A DNA stretch of 64,000 nucleotides from Mesostigma viride (taxonomy: Eukaryota; Streptophyta; Mesostigmatophyceae; Mesostigmatales; Mesostigmataceae). The translations under genes and the position numbers were made by a program. The notes below the pieces were generated by a model. That model searched no databases. It saw nothing but the letters and a program-made list of their open reading frames with translations, and had not been told where the DNA came from. This document shows, piece after piece, positions 53,595 to 64,000 of the stretch. The stretch's first letter is position 1; each line of letters opens with the position of its first letter. The stretch is from NCBI GenBank assembly GCA_009746045.1, contig RPFO01000050.1, forward strand, positions 976,881 to 1,040,880, written 5' to 3'.

Positions 53595-54071
53595 CTAGCA
53601 CTTGGCGAACCCCCAGCTGAAGAACTTCTTGGCCTTGCACCGCGCGCTCTTCTTGTCCTTGAACGCCTGCATCAGCGCCCCGCCCGGGGTGTGCCCCACC
53701 ACGGCCTTGGTGATCTTGGCGCCCGCCTTGCTGACCTTGTCGGCCGCCTTGTTGGGAATCATGCCGAACCCGCTCATGAGGCCGCCCAACATGGACACGG
53801 GGTTCACGCTGTCCACGATCATCGCCTGCACGTTGGTGGCCATTCCGGGTATCGCGTCCTTGAAGCGCACGCGCTCGGCCTTCTCCTCGGGCGCGCGGGG
53901 GTCTACCGTGTTCGCGGGGGCCGCGGCCGTGCTGTCCGGCTCCGGGTTGGGGGTGGCCTCGTACGCCACGGCGGCTGCACCGGGGTCCGAGGGGGGGGTA
54001 GCGGGTTCGGGCATGTTACGCATCATGAAGATCACGAACAGCAGGATGATCACGAGCAATAGCATGAACAT
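53595..54071 (-). CDS. N-anchored membrane protein (right-arm, intact)
   Basis: The 158-residue product (MFMLLLVIILLFVIFMMRN) has an N-terminal membrane anchor or signal-anchor, then a Pro/Ala/Glu linker, then a compact part (DAIPGMATNVQAMIVDSV, MLGGLMSGFGMIPNKAADK, KAGAKITKAVVGHTPGG) and a basic Cys-containing tail (KSARCKAKKFFSWGFAKC). No family recognised. The left-arm copy is at 49773-50248. Confidence 0.7.
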   Translation of the reverse strand: MFMLLLVIILLFVIFMMRNMPEPATPPSDPGAAAVAYEATPNPEPDSTAAAPANTVDPRAPEEKAERVRFKDAIPGMATNVQAMIVDSVNPVSMLGGLMSGFGMIPNKAADKVSKAGAKITKAVVGHTPGGALMQAFKDKKSARCKAKKFFSWGFAKC

Positions 54072-54102
54072 GGAGATGGATAATACTGCGATGGATAATT
54101 AC

Positions 54103-54474
54103 TCAGCCCACTGTCGGCCCGCTGCTTGGAGTGGGGAGCCTCTTTACGGCCGCCACGGCCGGGGTGAAGTCCAGCTTGACGGGGCGACGCCACATCTTGA
54201 CCAGGAAATACACGAAGTACGCGAGGATTACGGCCATCAACAGGGTCAGTCTGAACATCCCCTCGTAGGCCCTTACAAACCCGTCTCCCTCTACCCCGTA
54301 CGTCACCAGAAACCGGAGTGGGGCCCCCAGCGGGGACTGCACGATGTACTTGAGTGCCCGAAGCACCGGGCCGGGAGGAGGTGGCGGGGGCGGGGGGGTG
54401 TAGTACGTGCCGTCCGCCTTCATTTTTCGGCGCGGTACGTGCGTGGACCCGGGTGGGGACGTGCCCTCTTCCAT
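54103..54474 (-). CDS. Pro-rich membrane protein (right-arm, intact)
   Basis: The 123-residue product has a basic head, a run of eight Pro (from the C7-G-C5 stretch), an amphipathic part and one membrane span (LTLLMAVILAYFVYFLV) followed by a basic tail. TATATATATCG precedes the ATG on the minus strand. It lies 31 bp upstream of the next gene, in the same direction. Confidence 0.7.
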   Translation of the reverse strand: MEEGTSPPGSTHVPRRKMKADGTYYTPPPPPPPPGPVLRALKYIVQSPLGAPLRFLVTYGVEGDGFVRAYEGMFRLTLLMAVILAYFVYFLVKMWRRPVKLDFTPAVAAVKRLPTPSSGPTVG

Positions 54475-54519
54475 CGTCTATATATATCGCGAGGGACAAA
54501 ATTGCGAGGGTCACGGGCC

Positions 54520-54852
54520 CTAGCGCTTCCCCCCCCGTCGCCTCTTGGTCCGCCGTACACGTCGTCGCGTGCGGTGTTGTTGTTGTTGCTGCTCGTGCAC
54601 CACCCGCCGTGCGGCCTGGTCCGCCGCTTCCTGGGCTCTTGCCCAGGCCATGGCCTGGTCCCCGAGCACGGCCATAACGTCGTACCGCAGGTCTCTTTGC
54701 CGTTCAATGCCTCTATGCATATTCCTGCGCATGGCTTCGAGTCTACTCTCGTACGGGTCGCGGTAGTAAGGTGGCGCGTTGACCGCCCGGCGGTACGCAA
54801 GATAGCGGCCAGGCGGGTCGCCACCCGATTCGAACATTCGTTGTACTGGCAT
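54520..54852 (-). CDS. Small basic helical protein 2 (right-arm)
   Basis: The 110-residue product (MPVQRMFESGGDPPGRYLAY) has a helical middle (LGDQAMAWARAQEAADQAA), a Gln repeat and a basic tail (RTRRRVRRTKRRRGGKR). It is a tandem paralogue of 54930-55238. Left-arm copy is frameshifted (48997-49325). Confidence 0.65.
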   Translation of the reverse strand: MPVQRMFESGGDPPGRYLAYRRAVNAPPYYRDPYESRLEAMRRNMHRGIERQRDLRYDVMAVLGDQAMAWARAQEAADQAARRVVHEQQQQQHRTRRRVRRTKRRRGGKR

Positions 54853-54929
54853 GATACTTATACCCTACCTACACTTTTTTTTTGCCAGCATTATAGTGCC
54901 AGCTTTACAGGGGGTCGGGTCGGCCCGGG

Positions 54930-55238
54930 CTAGCGGGCCCTAGCGCTTCCCCCCCGGCGCCTCTTGGTCCGCCGTACACGTCGTCGCGCGCGGTGTTGTT
55001 GCTGCTCGTGCACCTCCACCACCCACTGCAGCTGGTCGGCCGCTGCTTGGGCTATGGCCTGGGCCTGGGCCTGGGCGGCCATTTCGGCCTCGATTGCTCT
55101 TTGCCGTTCAACGACGCGCATATTCCTGCGCATGGCTTCAAGCCGGCGCTCGTACAGGTTGCGGTTGAATTGGTTGATCACGCCTAGATGATGACGGCCA
55201 GGCGGGTCGCCAGTCGGGAACATTCGTTTTACTGGCAT
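54930..55238 (-). CDS. Small basic helical protein 1 (right-arm)
   Basis: Identical in sequence to the product of 48611-48919. ATG 55238 is preceded by a TATA-like GATATAGGC and by GTGTAGGT, the same order as at the neighbouring gene, and by the inverted words GCCAGCATTA/TAATGCTGGC. Confidence 0.65.
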   Translation of the reverse strand: MPVKRMFPTGDPPGRHHLGVINQFNRNLYERRLEAMRRNMRVVERQRAIEAEMAAQAQAQAIAQAAADQLQWVVEVHEQQQHRARRRVRRTKRRRGGSARAR

Positions 55239-55368
55239 GATGCCTATATCACACCTACACTTTTTTCTGCCAGTGTGCCAGCATTAGAGTGCCAGCTGTC
55301 ATACTTTGAAAACACTAGTGAAGCGGGCTGACAGAGGGCCGACAGGGGGTCGGGTCGGCCCGGGCTAG

Positions 55369-55600
55369 GGGCATATGGCTTTTAATACATTCTAAGCTAC
55401 TTCCAGCAAGGGTGGGAATGTAAACGACACTTGCTCGAGATGCACTAGGGCACCTGCACCCCCATGATCTATCAACAAGCTGTGCCTAGCTAAGGGGGAG
55501 CCTGTCATGGGGAGGGAAGATCAACATGGCTATACAAAGAGCTACTAGGGCATGGCTTCTCATCAGAGAGTGACTCTCTGTAATAATAGGCAGGGCTGAG
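55369..55600 (-). mobile_element. Truncated 3' region of a LINE-like host repeat
   Basis: GGGGCATATGGCTTTTAATACATTC, GGTGGGAATGTAA..., CTAAGGGGGAG and ATGGCTATACAA match 59059-59275 (same direction) and the reverse of 58660-58850. At 59020-59060 the repeat extends further (towards CTGTAGCACATATC), whereas here it is cut off exactly at the viral boundary. Confidence 0.7.
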
Positions 55601-56960
55601 CTAATTCTTAATGCATCATACAATACCTACTTATTATTTTATACAATAGGTTATACAATACCTGCTACTTATTATCATTAGCCAATCACATTAGACAACT
55701 CATACCTTGACCATGATCATGTTGGACCCATATGTAGATGTTGTAGACCTATTACGGGCACTAACTGTGCCGGGCTCCTTGCAAACCTCTACTATATCTA
55801 TACACTTATGAGCTTGCATTCATGGAGAATCTCATTGCCTCAAATGATGATTTGCACACTGCAGTGTGCAGTTCTTGGACGTTTGGAATCATGGCACGGC
55901 TAACGTAATGACTGACTAGCTAGACCTTTTCAGTGGTTTTCCATTAATTACGGGTATTTCCTCGTAAATTAATGGTGGGAGAGCGATCGCAGCAATGGTG
56001 CTCACCAACCACTACTAGACACTCCCGGCCAGTTAGGCTCGAAACACACGCCCTGCATGCATGATCAAGAATGCTGTTTCCGGCCCCACCGTCTAGGTCA
56101 TCTAGTCGCTCTACACGTAAGCCAGCCATATCAATTTCAATGCACAAGGCTACACATTTCCATCACCATTCATCTTCATCATCCTGAACGACTCGATCGA
56201 ACACGCGGACAAGATAACGGCAGGCTCGAGCTACCATGGTCCGGATTCTCCCGATTTCTGGCCTGCGCTGGTTGTCTCATCCTTGATAAGGTGACACTAT
56301 ACTTATGCCAAGTGTGTAAACCAATGAATTAATTAATTAATAGACATGTGACTGCGTCACGTGTGCCAAGTGTGTAAACCAAACTGAATGTAATATCAAT
56401 GAGACAACCAGATTGTCTAACTATAAAGGGGAGGGGATATGCCTAAAGGGCACTTTTCTGGAAACCATACCTATGCATGTGCTAAAAATCCAATTATGAT
56501 TGGGAACCATAAATATGATTTTTAAAAAAAATTCCAACCACTTGGGGGGGGGGTACTAGCCCCCACCAGATGCCGGTTACGCGCTAAAAATAGAAAAAGA
56601 CGCTATTTTTGGCATATTTTCCCTAGGACAATGGGCAAACATATTTTGACCAAATCATATATTTCCACCATTTAGTTCCCCCACTTTTGAGAAAGTCTGC
56701 CTAATCTTGAGCACAAAATAATGATGTTTAGACACATTGATGGATTTTCCCGCAAAAAGGGTACTTTTTGTCACTAAAAAAAATAAAACAAATCATAAAC
56801 ACATGGAATCATGCCATATCTTATTATATTTTCAAATACTAGAGAGGGGGGGACATGCAGCCCCAAACTTTCAGGTCATTCTGACAAGCGCAGCCCTATT
56901 TGATGGATATTCCTAGATTGCCACCTGTGATGACGCTGAAAACATATATCTCGATTTCTT
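55601..56960. other. Host-type non-coding DNA
   Basis: No gene recognised. GC content is visibly lower than on the viral side. A direct repeat TGCCAAGTGTGTAAACCA at 56306-56323 and 56363-56380 brackets a 40-bp insert with (AATT)n, which looks like a target duplication of a heavily truncated retroelement. Confidence 0.5.
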
Positions 56961-56969
56961 TGATAAGCC

Positions 56970-58910
56970 CCGAGCCACGAGGTAGCCATGGCTGACGGCG
57001 GAGCTCATAATTTTCACGTTTGAGCCCCAAATTCAGCTGTGAATATCACTATCGCTTCGTCTTTCTAAGACGCACATGCTGATATAATTTCCCGAATCTA
57101 ACACGCAATATATGACGAGCAAACGTCCTTTGACGCAACGCAGTTTGGCGGATGCGCTCGCCCATGAAAATGCGGCAGCTGCGGCTGCCGCTTCGCCATC
57201 AGGTCCGGCAGGCAGCGGTGACACTAGTTGTGCACTGGTGGTCGCCCAGCAACCTCCCGGGCTCAATGCCTCGCCATCGGCATCGCCTGACCCGAAACGC
57301 ACCCGCCCAGCCGACAAAACAGGATGGTCCCGCCCCTCGGAACCGCGCTTTCGGCCCCACCCTTTCAAGGTCGATGATCACGACTGGAACAACATGTCTC
57401 CTTACGATGCTATGGACTGCATCTTCTACGGGGACTACGCCTCGCTTTACGACCTGTGCCTCCATCTCCACGACCAAGGTCGCCTCATCGGCAACAACGG
57501 CAGCCGCTGGCAAACCCACAGCGCCCTGCTTGGCTGCCCCCGCCCCCAGCTCCAGCACACCATCCTCAACTCCCTTCTCGAGCGCTCTGACGACGAGATC
57601 TGGGCTCCATCCATCTCCGCCTCCACCCTCCGTTCCATCCTCACGGAAGCCTTTCAGCAGCACGTGACCCCCCTTGCTGCTGACGTCGCAGCAATGGGTG
57701 GCACGCTGGCTGCTGAACTTCCTCACATTTCCGCCGCTGCCGCCTCCACCTCCACTGCCATTTCCGCCTCCACTGCCGACATCAAAGCCCAGCTCTTCGA
57801 CCTCGACCAACGCCTTCAAGCCACCGCCAACGCCCTTGAGAGCTTGCATGACACCGCCGGCCTCACCGCCCAGGCGGTGAAGGACATCGCCGCCCAGCCG
57901 GCGTCTGCTGGCCCGGCCGGCGATGCTCCCTCCACAGGTCTGGGCGGACTTGCTTAAGCAGCACACCACCTCCACCACCTCCACCATCTCGGCACAACTC
58001 AAGCAACAAGCCCTCGACCTTCGCGAGGAAACCGACATCGCCCGGCGCAGCCACAATGTCATCGTCAAGCACTTCGACCAGCCGGCAGGTGAGACCCGGC
58101 TCCACGACCCTTCTTGAGGCATTTAAGCGCGACATTCTTGCCCCCATGCTACTCACTGGTGAGCTGGACATGTCGGCTGTCCGCCTCCCCCGCGCGCGGG
58201 GGAAGGCTGGCCCGGCACCCGTGCTCCTCACCTTTAAGTACATGGCGGACAAGCTGTCGTTCCTTAAATGCCGCAAGAAGCTCTCGAGGACTCGCTTCAC
58301 GCTGGACGACGACTTGACCCTGGCCCAGCAACAGCGGCGACGCGAGCTATGGCCGGCCTACCTTCAGCTCCGGCACAGCGCAGGGGGGAAGCCGGTATAC
58401 TGGAGGGGGGCGGTCATCCACGTTGACCACAAGCCCTGGCAGCCCCCTCCTGCCACCCCAGACTAGGGAATCCATACCAGTAGTGTAGCTTAGTCAGGCT
58501 TAGCCTAGCATGTGGCCCACGCGCATGTGCGCTCATAATGGCCCCCATGGATGTTGTCTACAGAATTTAGCCAAGCCCTGCCTATAACGGGACCCCCATG
58601 GATGTTGCACTAAGAATTTAGCCATGCTACGCAGTGCAGAGAGATGCTCTCTGTCGAGAAGCCATGCCCTAGCTCTTGTATAGCCATGATGATCTTCCCC
58701 CACATGACATACTCCCCCTTAGCTGGGCATAGTGTGAAGATCATGAGGGTGCAGGTGCCCTAGTGCACCTAGAGCAAGTGTTGTTTACATTCCCACCCTT
58801 GCAGGAAGTAGCCTAGAATGTATGATAGGCCATATGCCCCTTCTCTGGGCTATGTGCTACATATACTCCCAACGGAGTTATGTTACAATTCAATTCAATT
58901 CAATTCAATG
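56970..58910 (+). mobile_element. LINE-like non-autonomous element, copy 1
   Basis: The 5' region (GAGGTAGCCATGGCTGACGG... at 56979) and the ORF are shared with the inverted copy at 58985-61025. The 3' end carries (CAATT)n at 58888-58910, the simple-repeat tail of a target-primed element. No reverse transcriptase is present, so it relies on a partner. Confidence 0.65.
57112..58466 (+). CDS. ORF1-like protein of LINE-like element, frameshifted
   Basis: Three frames fit in succession (57112-57957, 57923-58117, 58056-58466). There is an Ala/Pro-rich head, a helical stretch (LQATANALESLHDTAGLTAQ, ISAQLKQQALDLREE), then LPRARGKAGPAPVLLTFKY, FTLDDDLTLAQQQRRRELWP and GKPVYWRGAVIHV. The last parts match the RNA-binding and C-terminal domains of LINE ORF1 proteins (charged loop, 'RRRELWP', 'Y-x-G-x-x-I-x-V'). 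The breaks are consistent with a decayed host element. Confidence 0.6.
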
Positions 58911-58984
58911 ACGCTGACGGAGGTTTTAGCTAGTATTTAACCACACTAACACCCATCTAAGCCACGTGAAAACTGGCCAAACCA
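58467..58984. other. 3' regions of the two LINE-like copies, tail to tail
   Basis: Untranslated 3' sequence of copy 1, with internal inverted words shared with 58985-59300. The (CAATT)n tail and TTAATTAATTAATTAG at 58995-59010 face each other, marking the two 3' ends. Confidence 0.5.
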
Positions 58985-61025
58985 CACACTACCATTAATT
59001 AATTAATTAGAAACATAACTCCGTTTGGAGTATCTGTAGCACATATCCCTGAGAAGGGGCATATGGCTTTTAGTACATTCTGGGCTACTTCATGCAAGGA
59101 TGGGAATGTAAGCTACCCTTGCTCTAGGTGCACCAAGGCACCTGCACCCTCATGGATGTATCGCGCTATGCCCAGCTAAGGGGGAGCGTGGCATGTACGT
59201 GGGGGAAGATCATCATGGCTATACAACAGCTATGGCATGGCTTCTCAGCAGGGAGTGACTCCCTGCATGGGCACGGCACAATAAAATAAAGCTAGGCATC
59301 ATCTGGAGGGTGGCTCAACATAGGCACACATGTACATGACTAAAAAGGCTAGGCCTCAGCTGGTATAGTGCCTGTAGTAGGCGGGCATGTACAAGGCCAC
59401 TGTCTAACTATTCTACACTACTGCTGCTGTATTCCCCTAGGCTGGGGCTTCTGGAGTCGCTGGGGCCGCGGTGGTCGAGGGGGTCGCGTGCCAGGGCTTG
59501 TGGCCGACGTAGATGGCCGCCCCCTTCCAGTACACCGGCTGGCCCGCCTTGGTCTGCCGGAGCTCGAGGTAGGTCGGCCATAGCTCCCGTCGCTGTTGTT
59601 GCTGCGCCAGGGTCAAGTCGTCGTCAAGGGTGAAGGGAGTCTTCTCAAGCCGCTTGCGGCGTCTGAGAAACGAAATCTTGTCCGCTGGGCTCTCAAAGAT
59701 GAGAAGAAGCGGAGGCGCCCCTGCCTTACCCCGCGCGCGGGGGGGGCGGTGGGCGGTCAGCTTAATCTCACCAAGGAGGCCCATGCGTGCAAGGATTTTG
59801 CTCTCAATCAAACGCACGTGCAAGCTTAATTCTCAGAATTCTCACCTTCCTCCATGGCGAAGTTCTTGACGATGACGTTGAGGCTGCGCTGGGCCCGAGC
59901 TCGGCCTCCTCGCGGAGGTCAAGCGTCTGCCGTTGGAGCTGGGCTGCGACGGCGGAGGTGGTGGAGGTGGTAAGCATGTCCGCCCAGGTCGTGATGGGAG
60001 GAGCATCGCCGGCCAGGCCAGCAGGGGCTGGCTTGGCGGCAATGTCCTTCACCGCCTGGGCGGTGAGGCCTGCGGTGTTCTGCAGGACCTCGATAGCGAT
60101 GGCATTGTCCTCCTTAAGACGCTGGTCGATGTCGCGGAGCTGGGCGGTGATGGAGTCGGTGGAGGCGGAGGGGGGTGGGGGGGTGGAGGCGAGGAGGGTG
60201 GCGGTGGCGGTGGGGATGGTGGGGAGCTCATCAGCAGCCAGCGTGCGCCCCATGCACAGCTGCCACATCTGCAGCAACTAGGGGTGTCACGTGCTGTGAG
60301 AGGGCGTCGTGGAGGTGGCGGAGGAAGGTGGATTCGGTAATGGGGGCGGGTTGCAGGAGGTCCGCGGACGAGCGCTTAGTGAGGGTAAAGAGAGCTGCGA
60401 GCTGAAGGCGGGGGCGAGACCAGCCGGCCATGTTGGCCGAAGAAGGGGCGTCAGATACGCTGTTGGAAAACTTGCCGTCAGCTCCATTGCGGAAAAGGTG
60501 GGTTCTGGAATGGAATTGCTCGCACAGGGCCAGCAATGAGGCGCATGGGACCCGTAAAACACGAGCTCCAGTATTTTGATGGATGGCAATGCGAAAAAGG
60601 CAGGCCTGTTGACGTCGAATTCGGCAAAGAGCTGATCAACGTCAAGATCACGCTCAGACCAGCCAGGTTCGCTTGGGCGACTGCGCTTTGGGTCAGGCGA
60701 CGCTGCTGGCGAGGCGAGCCCGAGAGGGGACTGGGCGACAACTAGAGCTTGGCTAGTGGCGCCGCTGCCTTCTGGGCCGGTGGGCGAAGCTGCAGCCGGA
60801 GCTGCAGACGTATTTTCATTGCAATGAGCATGCTGAGGGCAGCCGCCAGGCTGCGTTGCGTCGAGAGGCGTTTGCTCATCGTATATTGCGTAATAGCTTC
60901 GGAAAATTATATCAGCATGTGTGTCGTAGAAAGACGCGTCGATTGTGATATTCACGGCTAAATTCGGTGCTCAAACGTGAAAGTTATGAGCTCCGCCGTC
61001 AGCCATGGCTACCTCGCGGCTCGTG
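58985..61025 (-). mobile_element. LINE-like non-autonomous element, copy 2 (inverted)
   Basis: This copy is the reverse orientation of copy 1. Its 5' end near 61010 (GAGGTAGCCATGGCTGACGG on the minus strand) and 3' (TAAT)n tail near 59000 correspond to those of copy 1. The copies have diverged considerably, so they inserted independently. Confidence 0.65.
59437..60879 (-). CDS. ORF1-like protein of LINE-like element copy 2, broken
   Basis: From ATG 60879 the coding runs through several frames (60287-60955, 59804-60277, 59437-59823). The end contains PPRARGKAGAPPLLLIFES, FTLDDDLTLAQQQQRRELWP and GQPVYWKGAAIYV, matching copy 1. A Pro-rich stretch at 60150-60230 derives from a C-rich tract. Non-functional as read. 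Confidence 0.55.
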
Positions 61026-62819
61026 GCTAGCCGGCATCCTCACTACCATCCTCTGCACATATGGTACCTCCAATGTTCCAGGTTTGACGACGTTCTGACA
61101 AGAACTGCCCAAGTTACAACCATTCCAAGACGGCCACCCATGTAGACACTACAAGGAAATTATAGTAATTACCATTCAGCCACACTAGCACCTCCTTCTT
61201 CATCAAAGACATCTGCAAACTGACCAAAGCACACATAATTAACTCTTGCACGCTGACGGCAACGCATGCTCAACGTGGGGGTCATTGTGACAAGAACTAC
61301 TCAAGTTGATGGGTTTCCTATATGACCACCTGACAAGGCGCTATTAAGGACCACTCAGTAAGTTAGTAACCCCACAATGCCACTTCTTATGCCATCCAAC
61401 ATGCATCAAAATCATGCTGAGTATTCTGATCAGGCACTCCGCAAAGGTGAAAACCGTTTGCGTTCAGGGCCGGGCCGCGGAAAACGCGGAAAAACGCGAT
61501 CTGCTGAGTATGTTTACAATGTACAAAGGGGTGGCCACGCACCTCATATGTCTTCATCATCCCTCCAGCATGGCCAGCCTTGTAAATATGTTCATAGCCT
61601 TGATGATGGTAGCCCTAATATGCCTAAGCAGCATTTCCTATGTTTCTCCCAGGTTAGAGTGTAAGGTTGATGCCAACCAAGCTAATCAACTCAACAACAC
61701 CTCCTACTAAACTGTCCTCCCCGGCATGGATGACAAACTGGGACTATGGAGGGCAAGGAACCAAGCAGGAACATGGTATATATATCTTGCATGCAGTCAT
61801 GCATGTCAACCATGGTTGGCTCAGCACATTGTAGTCACATCATCATAACAAAGGAAAGCTCCAGAGTTCAATTATACGCAATACGCGGTTATACGCGCGG
61901 GCTCCGTATAATGGATAATACGGTATAATACGGTATTATCCGGAAATTATACGCGAATACTGGATTTAATCGTTTTTTGGGTTGTTTCATGCATTTTGAC
62001 ATCATTTCAAGCAGTCCACATGTTTCTGACACTAAATTACACATGATACATGGGTTGCCACTGCTCAGCAGTGCTTGGGAACACTGGACGTGTAAACCGG
62101 GGTTCACGAGGAGCTAGATTACCTATGCATTATACCCTAAAAAACAACGCCAAATGAAATGGAAAGATGAAAAAAGCAAAAGAAGTAAGATGGCTATGCT
62201 TCCATGCAAGCAGGTCCTGGGCATACACATGTTTCTTGTATGCATGAGGAGCACACAAGAAGAAGGCTGACTTTGGCGAGCAAAACAAGAAATAGTGGCT
62301 AGATCTGGCCAGAAAACCACTTGTTCCGAGATGTTTTTAGCAAGAAAAAACATCGCGTTATCAAGCTTATCATATTTATAAACAATGCCAAGCACTACGT
62401 CACTGCTTTCGATGAAGCATAAGCTAATAGCAGACAAATCTGGTCCAAAATCTGCATGTCGTAGTGGTATTCCCCAACCATCACAAGCCCATAATGCGTA
62501 GAGGCAGTAAAGCAACCAAAAGACAAGCAGAAAACCTCCATTACAGGTCTACGATTATTTTACAATCCACCCAACAACTTGATACAGCACAATGAACACG
62601 TGAACAGGATAGCACGTACCAGATCAAAACCGCATATTACCTTTCTTGACGGAGCCAGCATGCCCACCTGATGGACGTAGCTGCGAGCCTTTCCTGGCCA
62701 TCGTCGCTTATAAATCATGTAAGGAATAACGTGAAACATCTATCCGCGTTCAAATGTAGGGGCATTTCCCGCCTATCAACAGTTAGCACAACAATATCAT
62801 ATAGTTGTCTCACTTCATA
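61026..62819. other. Host-type non-coding DNA
   Basis: No gene recognised. ATAATACGGTATAATACGGTATTAT at 61915-61940 is a small palindrome within a TACGCG-rich stretch. Short open frames lack protein-like composition. Confidence 0.5.
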
Positions 62820-62821
62820 TA

Positions 62822-63739
62822 CAGTCATTCCCGCGTTAAGTTGCGATCGCCCCCTAAAATTTGGCGCCGCGACTTAACGCGGGAACGCAACTTAACGGTA
62901 GAATTAGGCTAGCAGCCCACCACCTCCTCCTCTGACGGACTTCTATACGGCATTCGACAGCTCTCGTCAAGCCCGATCCATCTGCAGCGTCAAAGCCGGC
63001 CAAAGTCCATTTTCCAGGCCAGATAGTATTTTGGACAAAGGCGGGCTGCAAAACACGCCGTGGGCAGCCACGCAGTGGTTCCATTTTATACCACAAATCG
63101 GCCGGTGTGTTTTAACCCTCTGACCGGACTTCGGCTCTCTTTTTGGCGGGTTACTTAGTTGCCAGCCCGGCCGGCTTCACGTTTGACTGTGACAAAACAT
63201 GGGAACAGTCGTGAGGGAAGCTTCATTTACTGTCAATGGCCTGCATGTAAAGAATAATAACAGCACTGCTGTTATTATGGAGGCCACATGCCGGCAGCGA
63301 GACTGCCTGTGGCCTCAACGACCTTGTCTTTGCCCTTCTGTGGTGCCGTGCATTCGGCATGATGGTGGTAATTTCCGGCAAGATGTCTCAATTACAGACC
63401 CTGCATGGTCGTGGATTCTTATGTCCCGCAGCCCGCAGGCTGCAAAACTGAGTTTGTAAGGTTGCATTCGCGCTTTTCACCTAAGCCAGCAGGCGGGGAA
63501 ATTTGCGCGCCAGTGGGGCTTGCGTATTTTGCCGCCTAAAATCACGTAGCGGGTCCGGACTTGGCAAAACATGGCCTCTTGTGCGGCCAAAAATGGCCTG
63601 ACACCTACAAATCGAGTCATTACCGCGTTAAGTTGCGATGGCCTCCATGCTTAAGTTGCGGTCGCCCCCCAAACTTCGGCGCCGCAACTTAAAGCGGGAA
63701 CGCAAGCTGAAGAAACGCAACTTAACGCGGGAATGACTG
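62822..63739. mobile_element. pogo/Tc1-like non-autonomous DNA transposon (918 bp)
   Basis: The termini CAGTCATTCCCGCGTTAAG and CTTAACGCGGGAATGACTG are inverted repeats, each flanked by TA (62820-62821 and 63740-63741), the Tc1/mariner target site. Subterminal copies of the same words in both directions (62870-62900, 63625-63720) extend the inverted ends. The interior has a hairpin AATAATAACAG/CTGTTATTAT near 63255-63280 and no transposase. Confidence 0.8.
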
Positions 63740-63741
63740 TA

Positions 63742-64000
63742 ATTATTTACAGCAGAGTGAAAGCACAACGCGGGAGAATTCCCGCCCGGGAGTTCTAATA
63801 TATAATATTAAAAAAATAATTTTTTGGGGGGGGGGTGAACCCCCACCCCCACCCCCACCCCCAAAACTGGGGGGGGGGGGTCGGGGGTCAAGACACCTCC
63901 CCCCCCCCCCGGTTTCCGGGGGGCGGGGGGTGGTATACACTAGCTCCGGGAGTGTCGCGGACAGCCAGACAAGAAAACCGGACGTCTTGGACTGACTGAC
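63742..64000. other. G/C homopolymer-rich low-complexity DNA
   Basis: Runs of 9-12 G and repeats of CCCCCA occupy 63826-63930; these could form G-quadruplexes. No gene is seen. Confidence 0.6.

Larger units (their letters stand above)
51476..55368 (-). repeat. Terminal inverted repeat, right arm
   Basis: Reverse complement of 48481-51475, enlarged by an 882-bp palindromic element (51919-52800) plus its 5-bp target duplication. The outer end GGGCTAG at 55368 mirrors CTAGCCC at 48481. After it the sequence is unrelated host repeat DNA. Confidence 0.92.

Noticed and set aside
48481-55368. Inverted repeat as a fold-back read or assembly artefact
   Set aside because: The arms differ by substitutions, indels and an 882-bp insertion with a target duplication in one arm only; an artefact would give equal arms. 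Not fully excluded without reads.

Overview
The window reads as a piece of a large eukaryotic DNA virus (nucleocytoplasmic giant-virus style, possibly mirusvirus-like; no capsid gene is present to decide) lying next to, and invaded by, DNA of a eukaryotic host, probably an alga or other protist. The viral part (about 1-55368) is GC-rich, densely packed on both strands, and has TATA-type upstream sequences, an archaeo-eukaryotic primase, a capping-enzyme-like protein, an OTU-type cysteine protease, HNH and PD-(D/E)xK nuclease-like proteins, a class II ribonucleotide reductase, a tRNA-Ile(UAU), two long fibre-like proteins, a 2616-residue coiled-coil protein and at least seven small Cys/His zinc-domain proteins. 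The host part (55369-64000) is less GC-rich and gene-poor, with LINE-like and pogo/Tc1-like repeats. This and the LTR retrotransposon inside a viral gene suggest an endogenous (integrated) viral genome.

Layout. 398-12216: primase, capping-like protein, giant coiled coil and small membrane proteins. 12314-25599: one adenosylcobalamin-type ribonucleotide reductase gene (675 residues after splicing) with three GT-AG introns (742, 1220 and 821 nt). Each intron carries its own ORF: a deoxyribosyltransferase-like gene (antisense), a KilA-N/BRO-like gene (antisense) and a zinc-finger-like ORF (sense). Exon 1 is split by an 8470-bp LTR retrotransposon (12681-21150) with apparently identical 455-bp LTRs and a CCAGG target duplication. 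25620-32212: membrane proteins, HNH nuclease, structural-looking genes, first fibre and tRNA. 32255-47638: zinc-domain family, OTU protease, second fibre, a tandem pair with a truncated third copy, and a nuclease.

48481-55368 is a 3-kb inverted repeat whose arms abut without a spacer at 51475/51476, like the terminal repeats of a linear giant-virus genome joined head to head. It carries four small genes per arm and many copies of a TGGATAG-N-CTTCT motif. The right arm holds an 882-bp element built entirely of nested palindromes with a 5-bp target duplication. Viral sequence stops at 55368, inside what looks like the 3' region of a host LINE-like repeat.

Many viral genes are broken by single-base indels, mostly a base missing from a G or C run, often a run of 7 where frame demands 8. 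The two arms of the inverted repeat differ in the same way. These breaks are therefore probably sequence errors in part, and I annotate the genes through them. The LTR insertion, in contrast, is a real disruption.
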